This document shows, piece by piece, positions 21,895-33,510 of a DNA stretch of 64,000 nucleotides (the first letter of the stretch is position 1; each line of letters opens with the position of its first letter). A model generated the notes under the pieces. The model was not told where the DNA came from, made no database searches, and saw nothing but the letters and a program-made list of their open reading frames with translations. Source of the stretch: Ursus arctos (lineage: Eukaryota > Chordata > Mammalia > Carnivora > Ursidae). Made by a program: the position numbers and the translations under genes. Location: assembly GCF_023065955.2 (NCBI RefSeq), contig NW_026622974.1, positions 33,945,718-34,009,717 on the forward strand. Direction: 5' to 3'.

Positions 21895-23400
21895 CCCTCT
21901 GCTTTTTCTAGAGATTGCATTCCCTCTTGTCTGTTAAGGATTTGGCTCCTGTAGGTTTCCCCTTCCTCTACTAAAATATTAACTTCTTTCTCTCTCCTGG
22001 ATCAGCAGCAGCAGCACTCAAATCCCCATAGGAGCTATAAAATGCCACATACTGAAAAGTCCCCTCTTGATCCATAGTCCATCTCCAGCCTCACGCCTCT
22101 GCTCCTCCTGATAGCAAAAGCCTCTGAGAACTTGTCTGATTCTCTCTTTCTACTGTTTCCCACCATTCTCTCCTGAACCGGCTTTTCTTCTCACATCCTG
22201 GCCCCAGTGAAAGCAATCTGGTTACATGTAGCAATGGCATGCATCATATATCCAATAATGCTCCACTCCTTGTCCTTCCTTACTGAAGCTCCTAACCACA
22301 TTTACACAATTGATCCTTGCAACACTGTCTCGCTCACTTCTCACAGTTCTAACGTTCTCCCCTCTTCACTGGCTGATCTTGATGATCTCCCTGATCCCTT
22401 TTCCTTCCTTCCGTTCACCAGGACTCAGTCCCTTGGTTATAAATACCATTTATGTGCTGATAACTCCAAATGCTTATCTCTAGCTCCAATATTTGCTGAG
22501 TTCCTGACCCATGTCGTAGATACTTGACCTCTCTACTTGGATGGCCGGTTGAAACTCTGCTCAGTGCTCTTCACCACACAGCCCCCCTGGCTTACACCTA
22601 GGAGTCTCTCCTACTGCCTCTCCATCTCCCCACCAGATACATCCATTCTAGCAGGAATTCCTGTCTGTTCTATTTGGAATTTGATCATTTTTCACCACTC
22701 CATCGCTGCAGCTCTGGTGCAGGTTGCCCTCATTTGTATCGGGATTTGAGCTAGAAAGCCCTAGCTGGTTTCTCTTCTCTACCCAGAAGCCAAAGGAATC
22801 TCTAAAACACGAATTGCGTTGTGTTAATTCCCTGCCTGACACCTTCTAACGGCTTTCTGTCCATTACACTTGAAATAAAATCCAAACTCCCTTTTGTTAA
22901 CACACAAGGTCGTAAAAGACCTGGCTCCATTTATCTCTGTAGCCCTCTTACACCAACCACTCTGTCCCTGTCCCCTCTACTCCAGCCACTTGGGTAGCAA
23001 TGCCATTCCTTGAGCAAGCACATTCAGTCCCGCTCAGGGTCCTTGCCTCTGCCATCCTCACTATTTGGAAAGTGCTTCCTTCTGATTCTCCCATGATCCT
23101 CACTGGCTCTCTCACCTCAGATATTACCTCCTCAAAAAGAACCCTTCCAGCCATTCTTTAGAAAATAATTCTCACCCTCACTCACAGCCTAGCCCTTTAC
23201 TCCACTTTATTTTTCTTCACAGCACATACAGCTACCTGAAATTATAGTATATGTGTATTTATTAACATATTTATTCTAATTCTTCCCAATTGAATGTAAT
23301 TCGACAGGACAGAAACATGACTGTCTTTTTCAAGTTTGGATCCCTAGTGACCATAACAGTGACTGACACATAACGGACATTCAAAAAAATGATATTTTAA
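21895..23400 (+). mobile_element. Long L2 LINE: 3' half of ORF2 and 3' UTR, sense
   Basis: About 1.5 kb follow L2 in order: 'cagttctaacgttctcccct', 'aggactcagtcccttggtta', 'aaataccatttatgtgctga', 'gacctctctacttggatggc', 'gccaaaggaatctctaaaac', 'ctttctgtccattacactt', 'gacctggctccatttatctc', 'cagggtccttgcctctgcc', and the 3' UTR 'gtgactgacacataacggac'. A 106-codon frame (22207-22527) contains YKYHLCADNSK, which I read as a decayed copy of the L2 reverse transcriptase YADD active-site segment. Stops and frameshifts make it non-functional. Confidence 0.88.
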
Positions 23401-23489
23401 ATGAAATAATAAACAATAAATTTGGCTAGGATTATTAGTAATTAAATGTTTTTCTTATCATATCCTTAAGTCATTATCAAATCAATTTT

Positions 23490-24660
23490 TAAATAAATTG
23501 GATGAGAAGAGGAAATATTGTATAGATACCAATGTCCAAAATCATTTTAAGAATTCAACAAAAGTTCAGTCAAAATCTGAAAAGATTTTGAATGAAGGCA
23601 GAACTTGAAAACAGCATATTTTAAAATATATCTATTTGGGTAATTAAACAATAATATCAAATAAATTTGAAAAAGAATAATGACAGGTCATGTAGAAATG
23701 TACTAAGAGGGAGAAAATACTCTGAGGAGACTTGCTTTACAAAATGCTAAATATAATTTAAAGCTATAGTAATTAATAATGTGGTACCACTAACATCACA
23801 TCACAGAGATAAAGAAAACAGCTGCAATATCTATGAAGGAAGCCCTGGCATATGAAAAACATAATACACTACGAAGTAAATATTACAAGTCATTAAATAA
23901 AGGACAAATACATTTTTAAATGGTTTGGGGCAAGTCAGGAAAACTCCAAGTAGGGCTTAACCCAGCAGAGTACAACAATAATGGCAACCAAAGAGATAAA
24001 TATTGGAAGTAAATTATAAAAGTAGGATTAAATATTTCATGCATCTTGGAGGTAAGGAAGGCCTTCTAAAGCATACTTACTAAAAAAAAAAAAACAATAA
24101 CAGTGGCCACATTAAATAAGTAAACAAAAAGAAAGAACATTTTTGAATGTTAAGAAATATGAGCAAATAAAAAAGGCAACTCTCAAACTAGAAATAATCT
24201 AGAAAATACTTCTCACAGACTAACGAAATTAATATTTTTAGAAAGCACATAAATCACCCCTACAAATCAGTTATCTCATGAATAAAATAAAGAAAATAGT
24301 ATTTGTTTTGCAGCAGATGGTGCCTGACAAATAGTTGGTAGACATTCCATAAGACATAAGTATTATTAATAATAAATTTAAAGTTTGTCAACCCTGTCAG
24401 GACCCCTCTCACTCTTGAGAGCTTTTTCTGTATCTTCACTTGATACACTTCCATAGCTTAAAAAAAATAAAATAAAATAAATAAATTTAAAGTAAAAACA
24501 CTAATCTTTTAACAGAAAAGGAAAATGACAAAAACAAGATGTTATCAAGTCATATTAAACAAATGTACGTTAAAACTAGGGCTTACAATTTTCATTGGCA
24601 ACTAAAAAAAATAGTCAATAATCAAAATCTTGATTATAAAGAGTGTAAATCAGTACACCT
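23490..24660 (+). mobile_element. Old L1 LINE, ORF2 region, sense
   Basis: Degenerate L1 ORF2 text: 'gaacttgaaaacagcatatt', 'gacttgctttacaaaatgct', 'aaagctatagtaattaataa', 'tgtggtaccactaacatc', 'acaagtcattaaataaagga', and 'aaacaaatgtacgttaaaac'. It stops where a clearly less diverged L1 begins near 24661. Probably an L1M-class element. Boundaries are approximate. Confidence 0.6.
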
Positions 24661-25989
24661 GTTCTCAAAGCCCTTTGGTCCATACTACTCAAAGCAATCT
24701 ACAGATTCAATAGAGTCCCTATCAAAATTCCAATGGCATTTTTCACAGAAGAAACAATCCTGAAATTCATATGGGGCTACAAAAGATCCAGAATAGCTAA
24801 AGAAGAAAAACAGGAAGAACAAAACTGGAGGCATCACATTTCATGATGTCAAATTATATTACAAAACTGTAGTAATCAGTACTAGCATAAAAACAGACAT
24901 ACAGATCAATGCAACAGAAGAGAGCCCAGATATTAGCCTACCCATATACAATCAATTAAATCTTTGACAAGAACCCACAAAGGAAAAAGGATAGTCTGTT
25001 TAATAAATGGTGCTGGCAAAACTGGATATTCATATGCAAAAGAGTGAAATTGGACCTTCATCTTATGTCATGTACAAAAATCAGCTCCAAATGGATTAAA
25101 GATTTAAATGTAAGACCTGAAATCATAAAATTCCTAGATGAAAACATAGGGAAAATTTCCTTTACATTGGTCTTAGCAACATTTTTTTAGATATTTATGG
25201 CACCAAAGCACAGGCAACAAAAGCAAAAATAAACAAATGGGACTACAGCAAATAAAAATCTCTGCCCAGCAAAGAAAACAATCAACAAAATGAAAAGGCA
25301 ACCTAGGAAATGGGAGAAAATACTTTCAAACCACATACCCGATAAGGAGTTAATGTACAAAATACATAAGAAAGTCCTAGAAATCAATAGCAAAAACAAA
25401 ACAGGCAAGCAAACAAGAAATCTGATCTAAAAACGGGCAAAGAAACTGAATAGACATTTCTCCAAAGAAGAACTATAAAGGCCAACATGCCCATACTCCC
25501 ATGTTCACTGCAGTATTATTCACAATGGGCAAGATATGGAAACAACTAAAATGTCCACTGACAGATGAATAGATAAAGAAAATGTGGTATACATATCATG
25601 TAATATTATTCAGCTTTAAAACAAGAAGGAAATCCTTCCATTTGCAATAATGTAAATGGACCTGGAAGAATATTAGGCCATGTGAAATAAGTTAGGCACA
25701 GAAAAATAAATATTGTATGGTTTCATTTATATGTGGAATCCCAAATAGTCCAAGTCATACAAGCGAAGAAGAGAATGGTGGTTGCCAGGGACTGGGTAGA
25801 AGGGAAATGGGAAGGTGACTGTGAAAGGATACAAAGTTTCAGTTATGCAAGATAAATAAGTTCTGAAAATAGACTATATAACATAATGCTTTAACCTACA
25901 GTACTGCATTAATATTTAAAATTTGCTAAAAGTGTAGAACTTATGTTAAGCATTCTTACACCCAACCACACACACATGCACAAATAATA

Positions 25990-26031
<42 letters not shown>

Positions 26032-26200
26032 GTAAAGAGAGAGTAGAAGGAAGCTTTGGGATGTGATGGATATGTTTTATTGCCTGATGGTGATGATGGT
26101 TTCACAGGTATATTCTTATCCCCAAACTCACTGACTTGTAGGCAATAAATATGTACAGCTTTTTGCATGTCAATCATACCTCAATCATGTGTTTTTTTAA
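24661..26200 (+). mobile_element. L1 LINE (L1MA-like): ORF2 end and 3' UTR, sense
   Basis: Clear L1 text starts at 'tggtccatactactcaaagc' with 'aatctacagattcaatagag'. It continues through 'gaacaaaactggaggcatca', 'aataaatggtgctggcaaaa', 'atggattaaagatttaaatg', 'gaaaacatagggaaaatttc', 'tattattcacaatgggcaag', 'acatggacctgg'-like text, and a 3' UTR with 'gtacaaagtttcagttatgc'-like wording and 'gatgtgatggatatgtttta'. An internal deletion lies near 25470-25490, where the text jumps from 'tctccaaagaag' to the 'tgttcactgcagtattattc' block. A (GAT)n tract interrupts the 3' UTR. Confidence 0.88.
25985..26031 (+). repeat. (ATG/GAT)n microsatellite in L1 3' UTR
   Basis: About 15 trinucleotide units. The opposite strand reads as poly-isoleucine in one frame, an artefact. 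Confidence 0.95.
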
Positions 26201-26453
26201 AAAAAGCAATATACTGTATTTCATCTAATTGATTGTAAAGTACAGCACAATTTTAAGTACTACTAAAAAGACCACACCAAAACAAAAAAACAAGCTAGCA
26301 ACATGAATATGCCACCACTTGTAAAATGCGCTTGAATTGCAGAGATGACAGAAAGAAAAGGTGGGCAACTTAAAATCGATGAGATATGGTATAGCAAAAA
26401 TCTTAATATAAAAAAAAAACTCATTTGCTCAGTAATTTCCAATAATAGTTCAT

Positions 26454-26844
26454 TGTAGTGGCAACCCCCTAAAAAACACACCCACATCCTAACCCCCAGA
26501 ACCTGTGAATAGGACTTTTTTTTGAAAAAGGACATTTGCAGATGTAATTAAGTTAAAGATCTGTAGATGAGATCATTCTGGATTATCTAGGTCACCCTGA
26601 ATGCAATGACAAGTGTCCTTGTAAGAGACAGAGGAGAGGCACAGGAGAGAAGAGGAGAAGGCCATGTGAAGATGCAGGCAGAGCCTGTCACAAGATGAGG
26701 AATGCTTCCCACAGGAAGTGCAGTCCTGCCAGCACCTTGATTTCAGACTTCTGGCTGCCAGAACTGTGGGAGAATAAACTTCTGTTGTTTTAAGCCACCA
26801 AGTTTGCAAAAAGTTGTTACTTAAGCCCTAGGAAACTAATACAA
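26454..26844 (+). mobile_element. MaLR LTR (MLT1 type), solo
   Basis: Starts TGTAGTGGCAACCCCCTAAA. Landmarks in order: 'taacccccagaacctgtgaa', 'gacatttgcagatgtaatta', 'agatgagatcattctggatt', 'gacaagtgtccttgtaagag', 'aggccatgtgaagatgcagg', 'caccttgatttcagacttct', 'gttgttttaagccacca', and terminus 'ggaaactaatacaa'. No internal ERV sequence is attached; no 5-bp TSD survives. Confidence 0.92.
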
Positions 26845-27102
26845 GGGAATACTCACTTTTAAAAAAAAAACAGTGATAAAACATAAATGAAGAAATGAAA
26901 ATGAGAAAAAGGAGACTGAAAGAAGATATATCGAAATGGTGATACTGATTATATTTGGGTGAAATGATCATAGGAGATTTCTATATATTATTTCTGAAAT
27001 GTTCTTTTCCATATTTTCCCAATTCTCAATGAGCATAAATAACTTTAATAATCAGGAAAAAAATAGTAAATGGGATAAAACATAACACTGAGGTAATTTT
27101 TT

Positions 27103-27288
27103 TAAAGATTTATTTATTTATTTGAGAGAGAGAGCAAGACCATGCAAGTGGGGGGAGGGGCAGAGGAAAAGGGAGAACAGAATCTCCGACAGACTCCTGC
27201 TGAGCGTGGAGCCCAGCATAGGGCTCAGTCTCAGAACCCTGAGACCACGACCTGAGCCAGACGCTTAACTAAGACACCCAGGGGCCCC
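27103..27288 (-). mobile_element. SINEC, antisense, with 18-bp TSD
   Basis: The plus strand reads 'aaagatttatttatttattt', a GA-rich body, 'gactcctgctgagcgtggag', 'cccagcatagggctcagtct', 'gacgcttaactaagacaccc' and 'aggggcccc'. A perfect 18-bp TSD, 'aacactgaggtaattttt', lies at 27084-27101 and 27289-27306. The head and body differ from the bear-type copies, so this is another SINEC subfamily. Confidence 0.95.
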
Positions 27289-27490
27289 AACACTGAGGTA
27301 ATTTTTAAAAAGAACATTGTTCTATAATCCATTACTAATGTTTCACTATGCTTTTTCTTTACGTTCTCTTCTAAACTTTGTCTTTATAATTAAATAAGAT
27401 ATTTATTGTCAGTCCAATGAAAATAAGAAATATTCCTCAAAATTTCTCTAGTATAAAACTCTGGAAAGACTTAGTTCTGTATGTTTTCTT

Positions 27491-27697
27491 TTAAAAAAAA
27501 TTTAAAGATTTTTATTTATTTACTTGAGAGAGTGTGCGCAAGTGAGAGGGCACAAGCAGGGGGAGCAGCAGAGGGAAAGGGAGAAGCATGCTTCTGGCTG
27601 AGCAAGGAGCCCAATGGGGGGCTCGATCCCAGGACCCTGGAATTAGGACCTAAGCCGAAAGCAGACGCTTAATTGACTGAGCCACCCAAGTGCCCCT
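27491..27697 (-). mobile_element. SINEC, antisense
   Basis: The plus strand reads poly(A/T), 'aaagatttttatttatttac', 'ttgagagagtgtgcgcaagt', 'ggctcgatcccaggaccctg' and 'ttaattgactgagccaccca'. An imperfect TSD is suggested by 'atgttttctt' on the left (27481) and 'atgtgtttctt' on the right (27701). Only about 185 bp of spacer separates it from the SINEC at 27103, and both are antisense. Confidence 0.93.
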
Positions 27698-27894
27698 AAA
27701 ATGTGTTTCTTAATTCATCCCCATAATCCTTCTTGAGCCTCCTTTTGTTCATCTCCTCCTAAGGTATTCCTTATAAATACACTGTTAAAGTCATTTTAAT
27801 AAGGTTTAGGCATACTCTATCAAAATCAAGGGCTTATTGCTAGAAAGACTGCATGCAGCTTGTCATGATCCACGCATTTGAATAGTTCATCTTC

Positions 27895-28084
27895 TTCATA
27901 ATTTTTTATTTTATAATAAATTATAATATTTATTATAAAATTTATATTTATATATAAATATAATGTATTTATTTAATAAATAAATTTATTAAAATAATTA
28001 AAATAAAAATAAATTTTTAAGAAATTTATAATATTTATTATAAAATCATAATAATTTTATAATAAAGATTATTATATTTTTAAT
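27895..28084. repeat. AT-only block with inverted and direct repeats
   Basis: Almost pure A and T for about 190 bases. 11-bp inverted arms sit at 27911-27921 and 27928-27938 (TTATAATAAAT / ATTTATTATAA). The 20-mer TTATAATATTTATTATAAAA is repeated at 27921-27940 and 28026-28045. It abuts the 3' end of the antisense L1, so it may have arisen from that element's A-rich tail. Confidence 0.8.
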
Positions 28085-28660
28085 TAATAGAGTATTTTAA
28101 ATTAATCTATTTTAGATCAGTTTTAGATTTACAGAAAAATTATCAGAGGGCACAGAAAGTTCCTACACATCCCCTCGCACCCCAACCAGTTCTCCCTATT
28201 ATTAACATCTTGCATTCGTGCTGGACATTTGTTACAACTGATGAGCCGGTACTCACACTGATAAATTATTATTAATGATATAATTTACAATAGGACTCAC
28301 CCTTGGTATTGTATATTTTGTGGATTCTGACAAATGTGACATATATCTATCATGACAATATGACACAGAATATTTTTTACCTCCCTAAAAATCCCCTAAA
28401 ATCCTCATATTCATCCCTCCCTACCTGCAAAAACCCCTAGCAACCACTGATCTTTTCTACTGTTTTCAGTTTTGCCTTTTCCAGAATGTCATACAGTCGG
28501 AATCATACAGTATGAATATGTAGCCTTTTCAGATTGGCTTCTGTCACTTAGTAACATGCATTTAAGGTGCCTCTCCACCTTTTCATGGCTTGACAGCTCA
28601 TTTCCTGATAGTGATGAATAATATTCCATTGTACCTCACAGCTTCTTAAATTAGATACAT
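28085..28660 (-). mobile_element. Old L1 LINE 3' region, antisense
   Basis: Classic antisense L1M text: 'cagttttagatttacagaaa', 'aaagttcctacacatcccct', 'attattaacatcttgcattc', 'cccctagcaaccactgatct', 'ttgccttttccagaatgtca', 'agattggcttctgtcactta', 'tttcatggcttgacagctca', 'tgaataatattccattgtac'. Confidence 0.9.
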
Positions 28661-29597
28661 TTGGAGAACACTTGTAAACAGCTCTGTTGCTACATATGAC
28701 ACTTCCTGACCTCTACATGTTTACATAGTAGTGTCTAGTTCATTAGGCAATAGACACTTTGCCCAAGAAGGCAAACTCACTACAGTCCTAAGGGAGAAGT
28801 GTGGCCGTTGCACTAATGTCTAAATGAATTAGTCTCACCTAGATTGTTAAATCATCTCTGTTCTTTGAGAGACCAGTTTGCTCTTTATTCATTCAATAGG
28901 GGGGAAAAATAAAGACCTAAAAGAATCCTTCTGAAGGACTCCTTGCTAAAGCGGAAAATAAATGTGGGGCGGGGGGGGGGGGGTTATTTCTTGAGATTCA
29001 GAAACTAATTTTTTTTTCTCATTATATTGTCATTTGCTAGGAGTCCACTTCAAGAGATTTGGCATATGCTACAATTCCCCATGCTTCCTTCACAAAATAA
29101 ATTTTGCCTAGAAGGATTTATCAATACTTTTCACACTGTGAAATATGTAGGGGCTTTTAAAAATATAACTGATTTGTTGAAATCTACTCTTGCCTTTTTA
29201 TTATCATTGTGCTTTGCTTTATTATCATCTCAGGCTTTGCTTTTACTGTCTTGTTTAATTTAAATGTTCTTGAATGACATGGTTCTATATAATGCAATTT
29301 CTCCACTTATTCTTTAGTAATTTTTTCATCCTCCTCCACCTTTTTTCCATGATGTTTCTATAATGTTGGTTACTTAAACCTGACAAGCATCTAATGATTC
29401 ATGCAGTAAAAAATTTATTGGTGTTGAGCAAAGACAAGCACAGAATCCGTAATGCAGGTAAGGGCCAAAGAAGCATTCCATGTACATAACCTTTTTGAAA
29501 CCATTCCTACCCCATCCTCACTTCCCAAATGAGTTTTAACTTTCAGATAATTCTCCATGGAGCATCATAATAGCAGTTTTAAAACTTCAACATCACT
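28661..29597. other. No recognised element; holds a 13-base G run
   Basis: No gene or transposon recognised. A G homopolymer occupies 28971-28983, preceded by 'gtggggc'. The 78-codon frame at 29027-29263 is hydrophobic by composition. Confidence 0.45.
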
Positions 29598-29800
29598 GGG
29601 GCGCCTGGGTGGCACAGCGGTTAAGCGTCTGCCTTTGGCTTAGGGCGTGATCCTGGCGTTACAGGATCGAGCCCCACATCAGGCTCCTCCGCTATGAGCC
29701 TGCTTCTTCCTCTCCCACTCCCCCTGCTTGTGTTCCCTCTCTCGCTGGCTGTCTCTATCTCTGTCGAATAAATAAATAAAATCTTTAAAAAAAAAAAAAA
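29598..29800 (+). mobile_element. SINEC, bear-type subfamily, sense, full length
   Basis: Starts 'ggggcgcctgggtggcacag', then 'cggttaagcgtctgcctttg' (box A region), 'gatcgagccccacatcaggc' (box B), 'cctgcttcttcctctcccac', 'tctctcgctggctgtctcta', and the tail 'aataaataaataaaatcttt' followed by poly(A). Flanking copies 'aaaacttcaacatcact' (29581-29597) and 'aaaacttcagtatcact' (29797-29813, sharing bases with the poly(A)) form a 17-bp TSD with two differences. Together with the copy at 5735 it is the best marker of the source lineage. Confidence 0.96.
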
Positions 29801-30954
29801 CTTCAGTATCACTTAAACTGCATCTCTTCACAAGTGCTGAAATATAAAAGTTCTAACAATGCTGTTTCATGGAGAATCTCAAAAAAATAAGGAACACATT
29901 TAGCAGGACAGTGATTTCTAGCAATCAGACCAAACAGGGCTCACTAATTTGGACATAATAAATGATTGAACTTTATTTCATAGTCACTGATAACTGAGGT
30001 TTCAGAATTTAGGATTTTATATAGATACATTCTCATTTAAATTCAAAGTGCTACACTATTTGAGCCTGTGAATCTTTTCATTCACAGATTATGCAACATA
30101 TGGAAACATACATAAGAAAACCTCTACTACAGTCCTATTCTACTACTCCTGTGCTTTCTACAAATGCCTGTTATCTGACACTCTTGTCAGGTGTTTAAAG
30201 GCAACTAAGCAAAAACTATAAAAGTACAGGCAGTCCAGCAGTTATACAAGATACTAAATTACACGGAACTCCAGTTATTAGGGCCTGATCTGCTTGGATC
30301 CCTAATTCAGGGGCTTGCATAAAAGATAGATGGATGGTTTGGTGACCAGATCGGGAATGGCTGCAAATATGAAGCCAGAAGTAGGGGACGGAGAAGCAAA
30401 ATCAGGGTAAAGGGAGAGGTGAGAATCAAATTAAGTTAAATCTTCAGTAGCAAAGACATCTGGCAATAGGGGGAAAGAAAGGAAGAATAAAAAACATAAA
30501 ACTAAAGCTGCAGAAGTAAACTGGATAAACAGGAAAGGTCAACAGTTCAAGTGTGGTGTGTTTGTGTAGGAAGTGAGTGGATGGAGATGTTCATGGTGTT
30601 ACTTCTATGATGAGGTGTGAATCCAGGCGGCTGTGAATACTCCAAACACCCCAATCTAGCCTATGACATATCTGAAATATTCAAAACCCCAAGTTATCTA
30701 GATTCTCTTATCAGTAGTGGTTCCAGATCTTATGTATAGGAAAGGGTTAGGGGTAGCAATTTGGTTGGAAGAGAAAACCAAAGGATTTATCATGAAAATA
30801 TGTTTTTATGTAAGTGGCATTATTTTCCCTTAAATGTAATTTACAGAAAAATAAATATAACAAACTTTAATAAAGAGGCTCTATTCATTTTATATAATAT
30901 TTAAAAATACTTACAGATCATATTAAAATATTTTATTACGAGATTGCAGCACTT
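29801..30954. other. No recognised element (about 1.1 kb)
   Basis: Unique-looking. It contains a perfect 8-bp hairpin (CTGTGAAT / ATTCACAG at 30066-30073 and 30080-30087, 6-nt loop) of no evident role. Confidence 0.4.
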
Positions 30955-31420
30955 CAAGATGCTTTTAGCTGCAAGTTACAGAACATTTTGCTTAAATGTT
31001 ACCGAGTAAAGACTTCATCTTAAAAAATAAGAATTCAGGAGACAAGCAATTCTAAATTTGGTACAACAACTCAATAGTATCATCTGCTCTGCTATCCTGA
31101 GAGTATTGCATTTTTGTCCTTGGGTATGTTACCCCATGATCTCAAGATCTCTCCTGAAGCTCAAGCACCACATCCTCACACAACAACATTCCAGCCAGGA
31201 AGGAAAGGAATTTCTAAGGCTCTGAATTTTTTTTTTTTTTTTTTTTACTTATAAGAAAATCTGCCCAAAGAGCCATTGGCCAACTTCCTTTTTGTATCGC
31301 ATTGACCAGATCTGGGTCATATCTACACTTAGATCAATCAGAAGCAAAGTGGAATAGAACTGCCAAGACTGGCTTGAACTGATGGTGAATCATGCCTTGG
31401 GGTGTCTGAAGGGCTTACCT
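30955..31420 (+). repeat. Medium-reiterated ancient repeat, copy B (family not named)
   Basis: 'tagctgcaagttacagaaca', 'atctctcctgaagctcaagc', 'accacatcctcacacaacaa', 'gagccattggccaacttcc', 'gaccagatctgggtcatatc', 'gaactgccaagactggcttg' follow the plan of an element also seen at 796 and 51641. A 20-base poly(T) run (31228-31247) interrupts it. Confidence 0.4.
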
Positions 31421-32750
31421 TACCTAGAATCCTAGAGTCAGGATTGTCATCTGTTACCTAAACACAGTTGTGAAGCCATCAGCAGACAAGAAACATGTAA
31501 AAACCAAAGCTCCTCACCAGCACATTCCTGGGTGCCATCACTCTCTGCTGTATCAATGACAAATCCTGGCTTCAGCCATAGGTCTGTGCATTTTTATTCA
31601 ACCTAGAAAAATGAAAAAAAAAATGTAAAAATTATTCTGGTCTCTAGGCATTCAAAGGTGGCAATATATTTTAGATGCTTTCAGATCATAGCTAAAGAAC
31701 GTACAGTTAATATACAGTTGATAAGTAATTACAAGTTACACTTGGCCAAAGACGTAAGTCTAGAGTCATGACCAGACAAACCTCTCAGATTTTTACTTAG
31801 GAAAATGATTATTCCATGGTATGATTTCAGAGGCAACAGTAACATTCACCACCTCCCTTCTTCTGTGTGGACTTTTTAGTATCTGGACTTGTACTTTTAG
31901 AAGTTTGTTTCTCAGACCAAGACTGTCACTCATGTTAAAATGTAAGTGTTCGGGGATGGATAATTATTTAAACTCTACATTATTATACAGCAGTGTGAAC
32001 TAATATTGAGCTTTCTCCTGAGAACTAATTTTGGTAAGTAGAAGAGAGAGGTTCTATGATGAAGGTCAGAGGTGACAAGTTGGAAGGGAATTGGTAGGGG
32101 ACAGGAGACACACGTTAGAGGAATCAAACATCCACGCCGCAAGAACAAAAGCCAACTTCATACTATAAGTCTTTTGAGTCTTTGTGTATTTTTATTAGAA
32201 AATGAGAATTGCAGTATCCACTCTAGCCTAGAAAAAGAAAATTAATTTTGTTCTTTTGGATTCTTCTGTTTTCTCTTGATTCTGATAATAGTAAAATTTT
32301 TTGAAGAGCATCCCCCCCTTTTTTTCTTGCATGAGCTTTCCTAAAACTGCTCTACAATTTAGATATGGCTCCAAACCTGTCAAAAATAAGACTCTAGCTA
32401 TAAATTACACACTAATAATATAATATGATGAGGTAAGGCATTGAGGTGGCCATTTTCAGCATGCAGAAGGATTTGGAAAGGAGTCCAATTATTAAGTCTG
32501 AAAATTATCTTCTGGTTAGGTCTTAGATCACTCAAACCTACAATTTTCTCTTTAGTTAATTTTGATAAGAGACTAATAATCTCTGACTCTAAATTTTAAC
32601 TTATACCTACACTAATATAAACTTCAAAATAATATAAAACCTAGAAATTCAAGTTGAAAATAAAATGCGCAGTCACTTCATTTAGGAGCAACTATGTTAA
32701 ACTAGTTATTTGAAATTTTAATAAATTTATTAGAAGATAAATTTGTGTAA
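31421..32750. other. No recognised element (about 1.3 kb)
   Basis: No gene or repeat recognised. AT-rich, with a C run at 32311-32317. Confidence 0.4.
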
Positions 32751-32900
32751 CTGATTTTAACACATGTCCTCAATGTGTTTAGGCTTTTCAGGGACTTCCC
32801 CAGTTTTAACACTGACACCCTACATCCCAGGAAATCAGGACAGTTGGTCACACCACCTCTACAGGATACAACAATACTAGGAAACCAAAAGATTGCTGTA
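32751..32900. repeat. Possible ancient repeat fragment
   Basis: 'ttttcagggacttccccagt', 'actgacaccctacatcccag', 'gaaatcaggacagttggtca' 'caccac' has the wording of an old mammalian interspersed repeat whose copies end in 'ggttggtcaccc'. I cannot name the family, and termini are not visible. Confidence 0.3.
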
Positions 32901-33289
32901 ACTTCATTGATTAGATACTAATCCATCTAAGTAACATCTGTGTCAGCATGTTGGATAATACAGGGCATATTTCAATTCATACTTCTCATATTAGAACCCA
33001 ACAAGTTCTTATAAAGCCCCTGAATCAACATAATCATATTTTTCTATTCTGTTACATATAAGAAAATTATGATGATTCACAGAATACCATGTGTATAGAT
33101 TTCTTAGAGTTACCTGGAACGAAAGTGCTCTGTTTTAGTGCCCAAGACAAGAAAACTATTGTTGCCATTTGAATTTTCTAAGAATGCTGAAAGAAACTTA
33201 TGCTCAGATTTGTGAAGCCAAGAGGAAAAATATAATTGTGTAATGGTCTAGTGAATCAAGGTAACCATGGACAGCCATACTGGTAGAGC
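32901..33289. other. No recognised element
   Basis: Unique-looking AT-rich spacer; nothing recognised. Confidence 0.4.
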
Positions 33290-33510
33290 AAGCAGAGCTT
33301 ACTTTGTGGTAGGTAGCTGAATGATTCTCATTGCCCATACAAACCGCTTGGAATTCAAAACATAATCTTCATAACAGTCCTACAAGTCATGCATTATTAT
33401 CCCCTGTGGCTCAGTGAAGTTAAGTAACTTGGCTAAATTCATCCAGCTAATACACAGTACAACTAGGCTTACACACAGATCTGTCTGTCCAGATAGCCCA
33501 TGGTCTTTCT
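33290..33510 (-). mobile_element. MIR SINE, antisense
   Basis: 'cataatcttcataacagtcc', 'tgcattattatcccctgtgg', 'ctcagtgaagttaagtaact', 'tggctaaattcatccagcta' and 'tgtccagatagcccatggtc' follow the reverse-complement MIR through its core. Confidence 0.85.

Noticed and set aside
25956..26177. 73-codon ORF with a long isoleucine run, suggesting a membrane segment
   Set aside because: The isoleucine run is the (GAT)n microsatellite read on the minus strand.
27481..27672. 63-codon ORF
   Set aside because: A SINEC translation, with the ERVCASERAQAG-type stretch typical of the CT/GA body.
29621..29812. 63-codon minus-strand ORF
   Set aside because: Antisense translation of the SINEC at 29598; nearly the same peptide is seen at 5704-5907.
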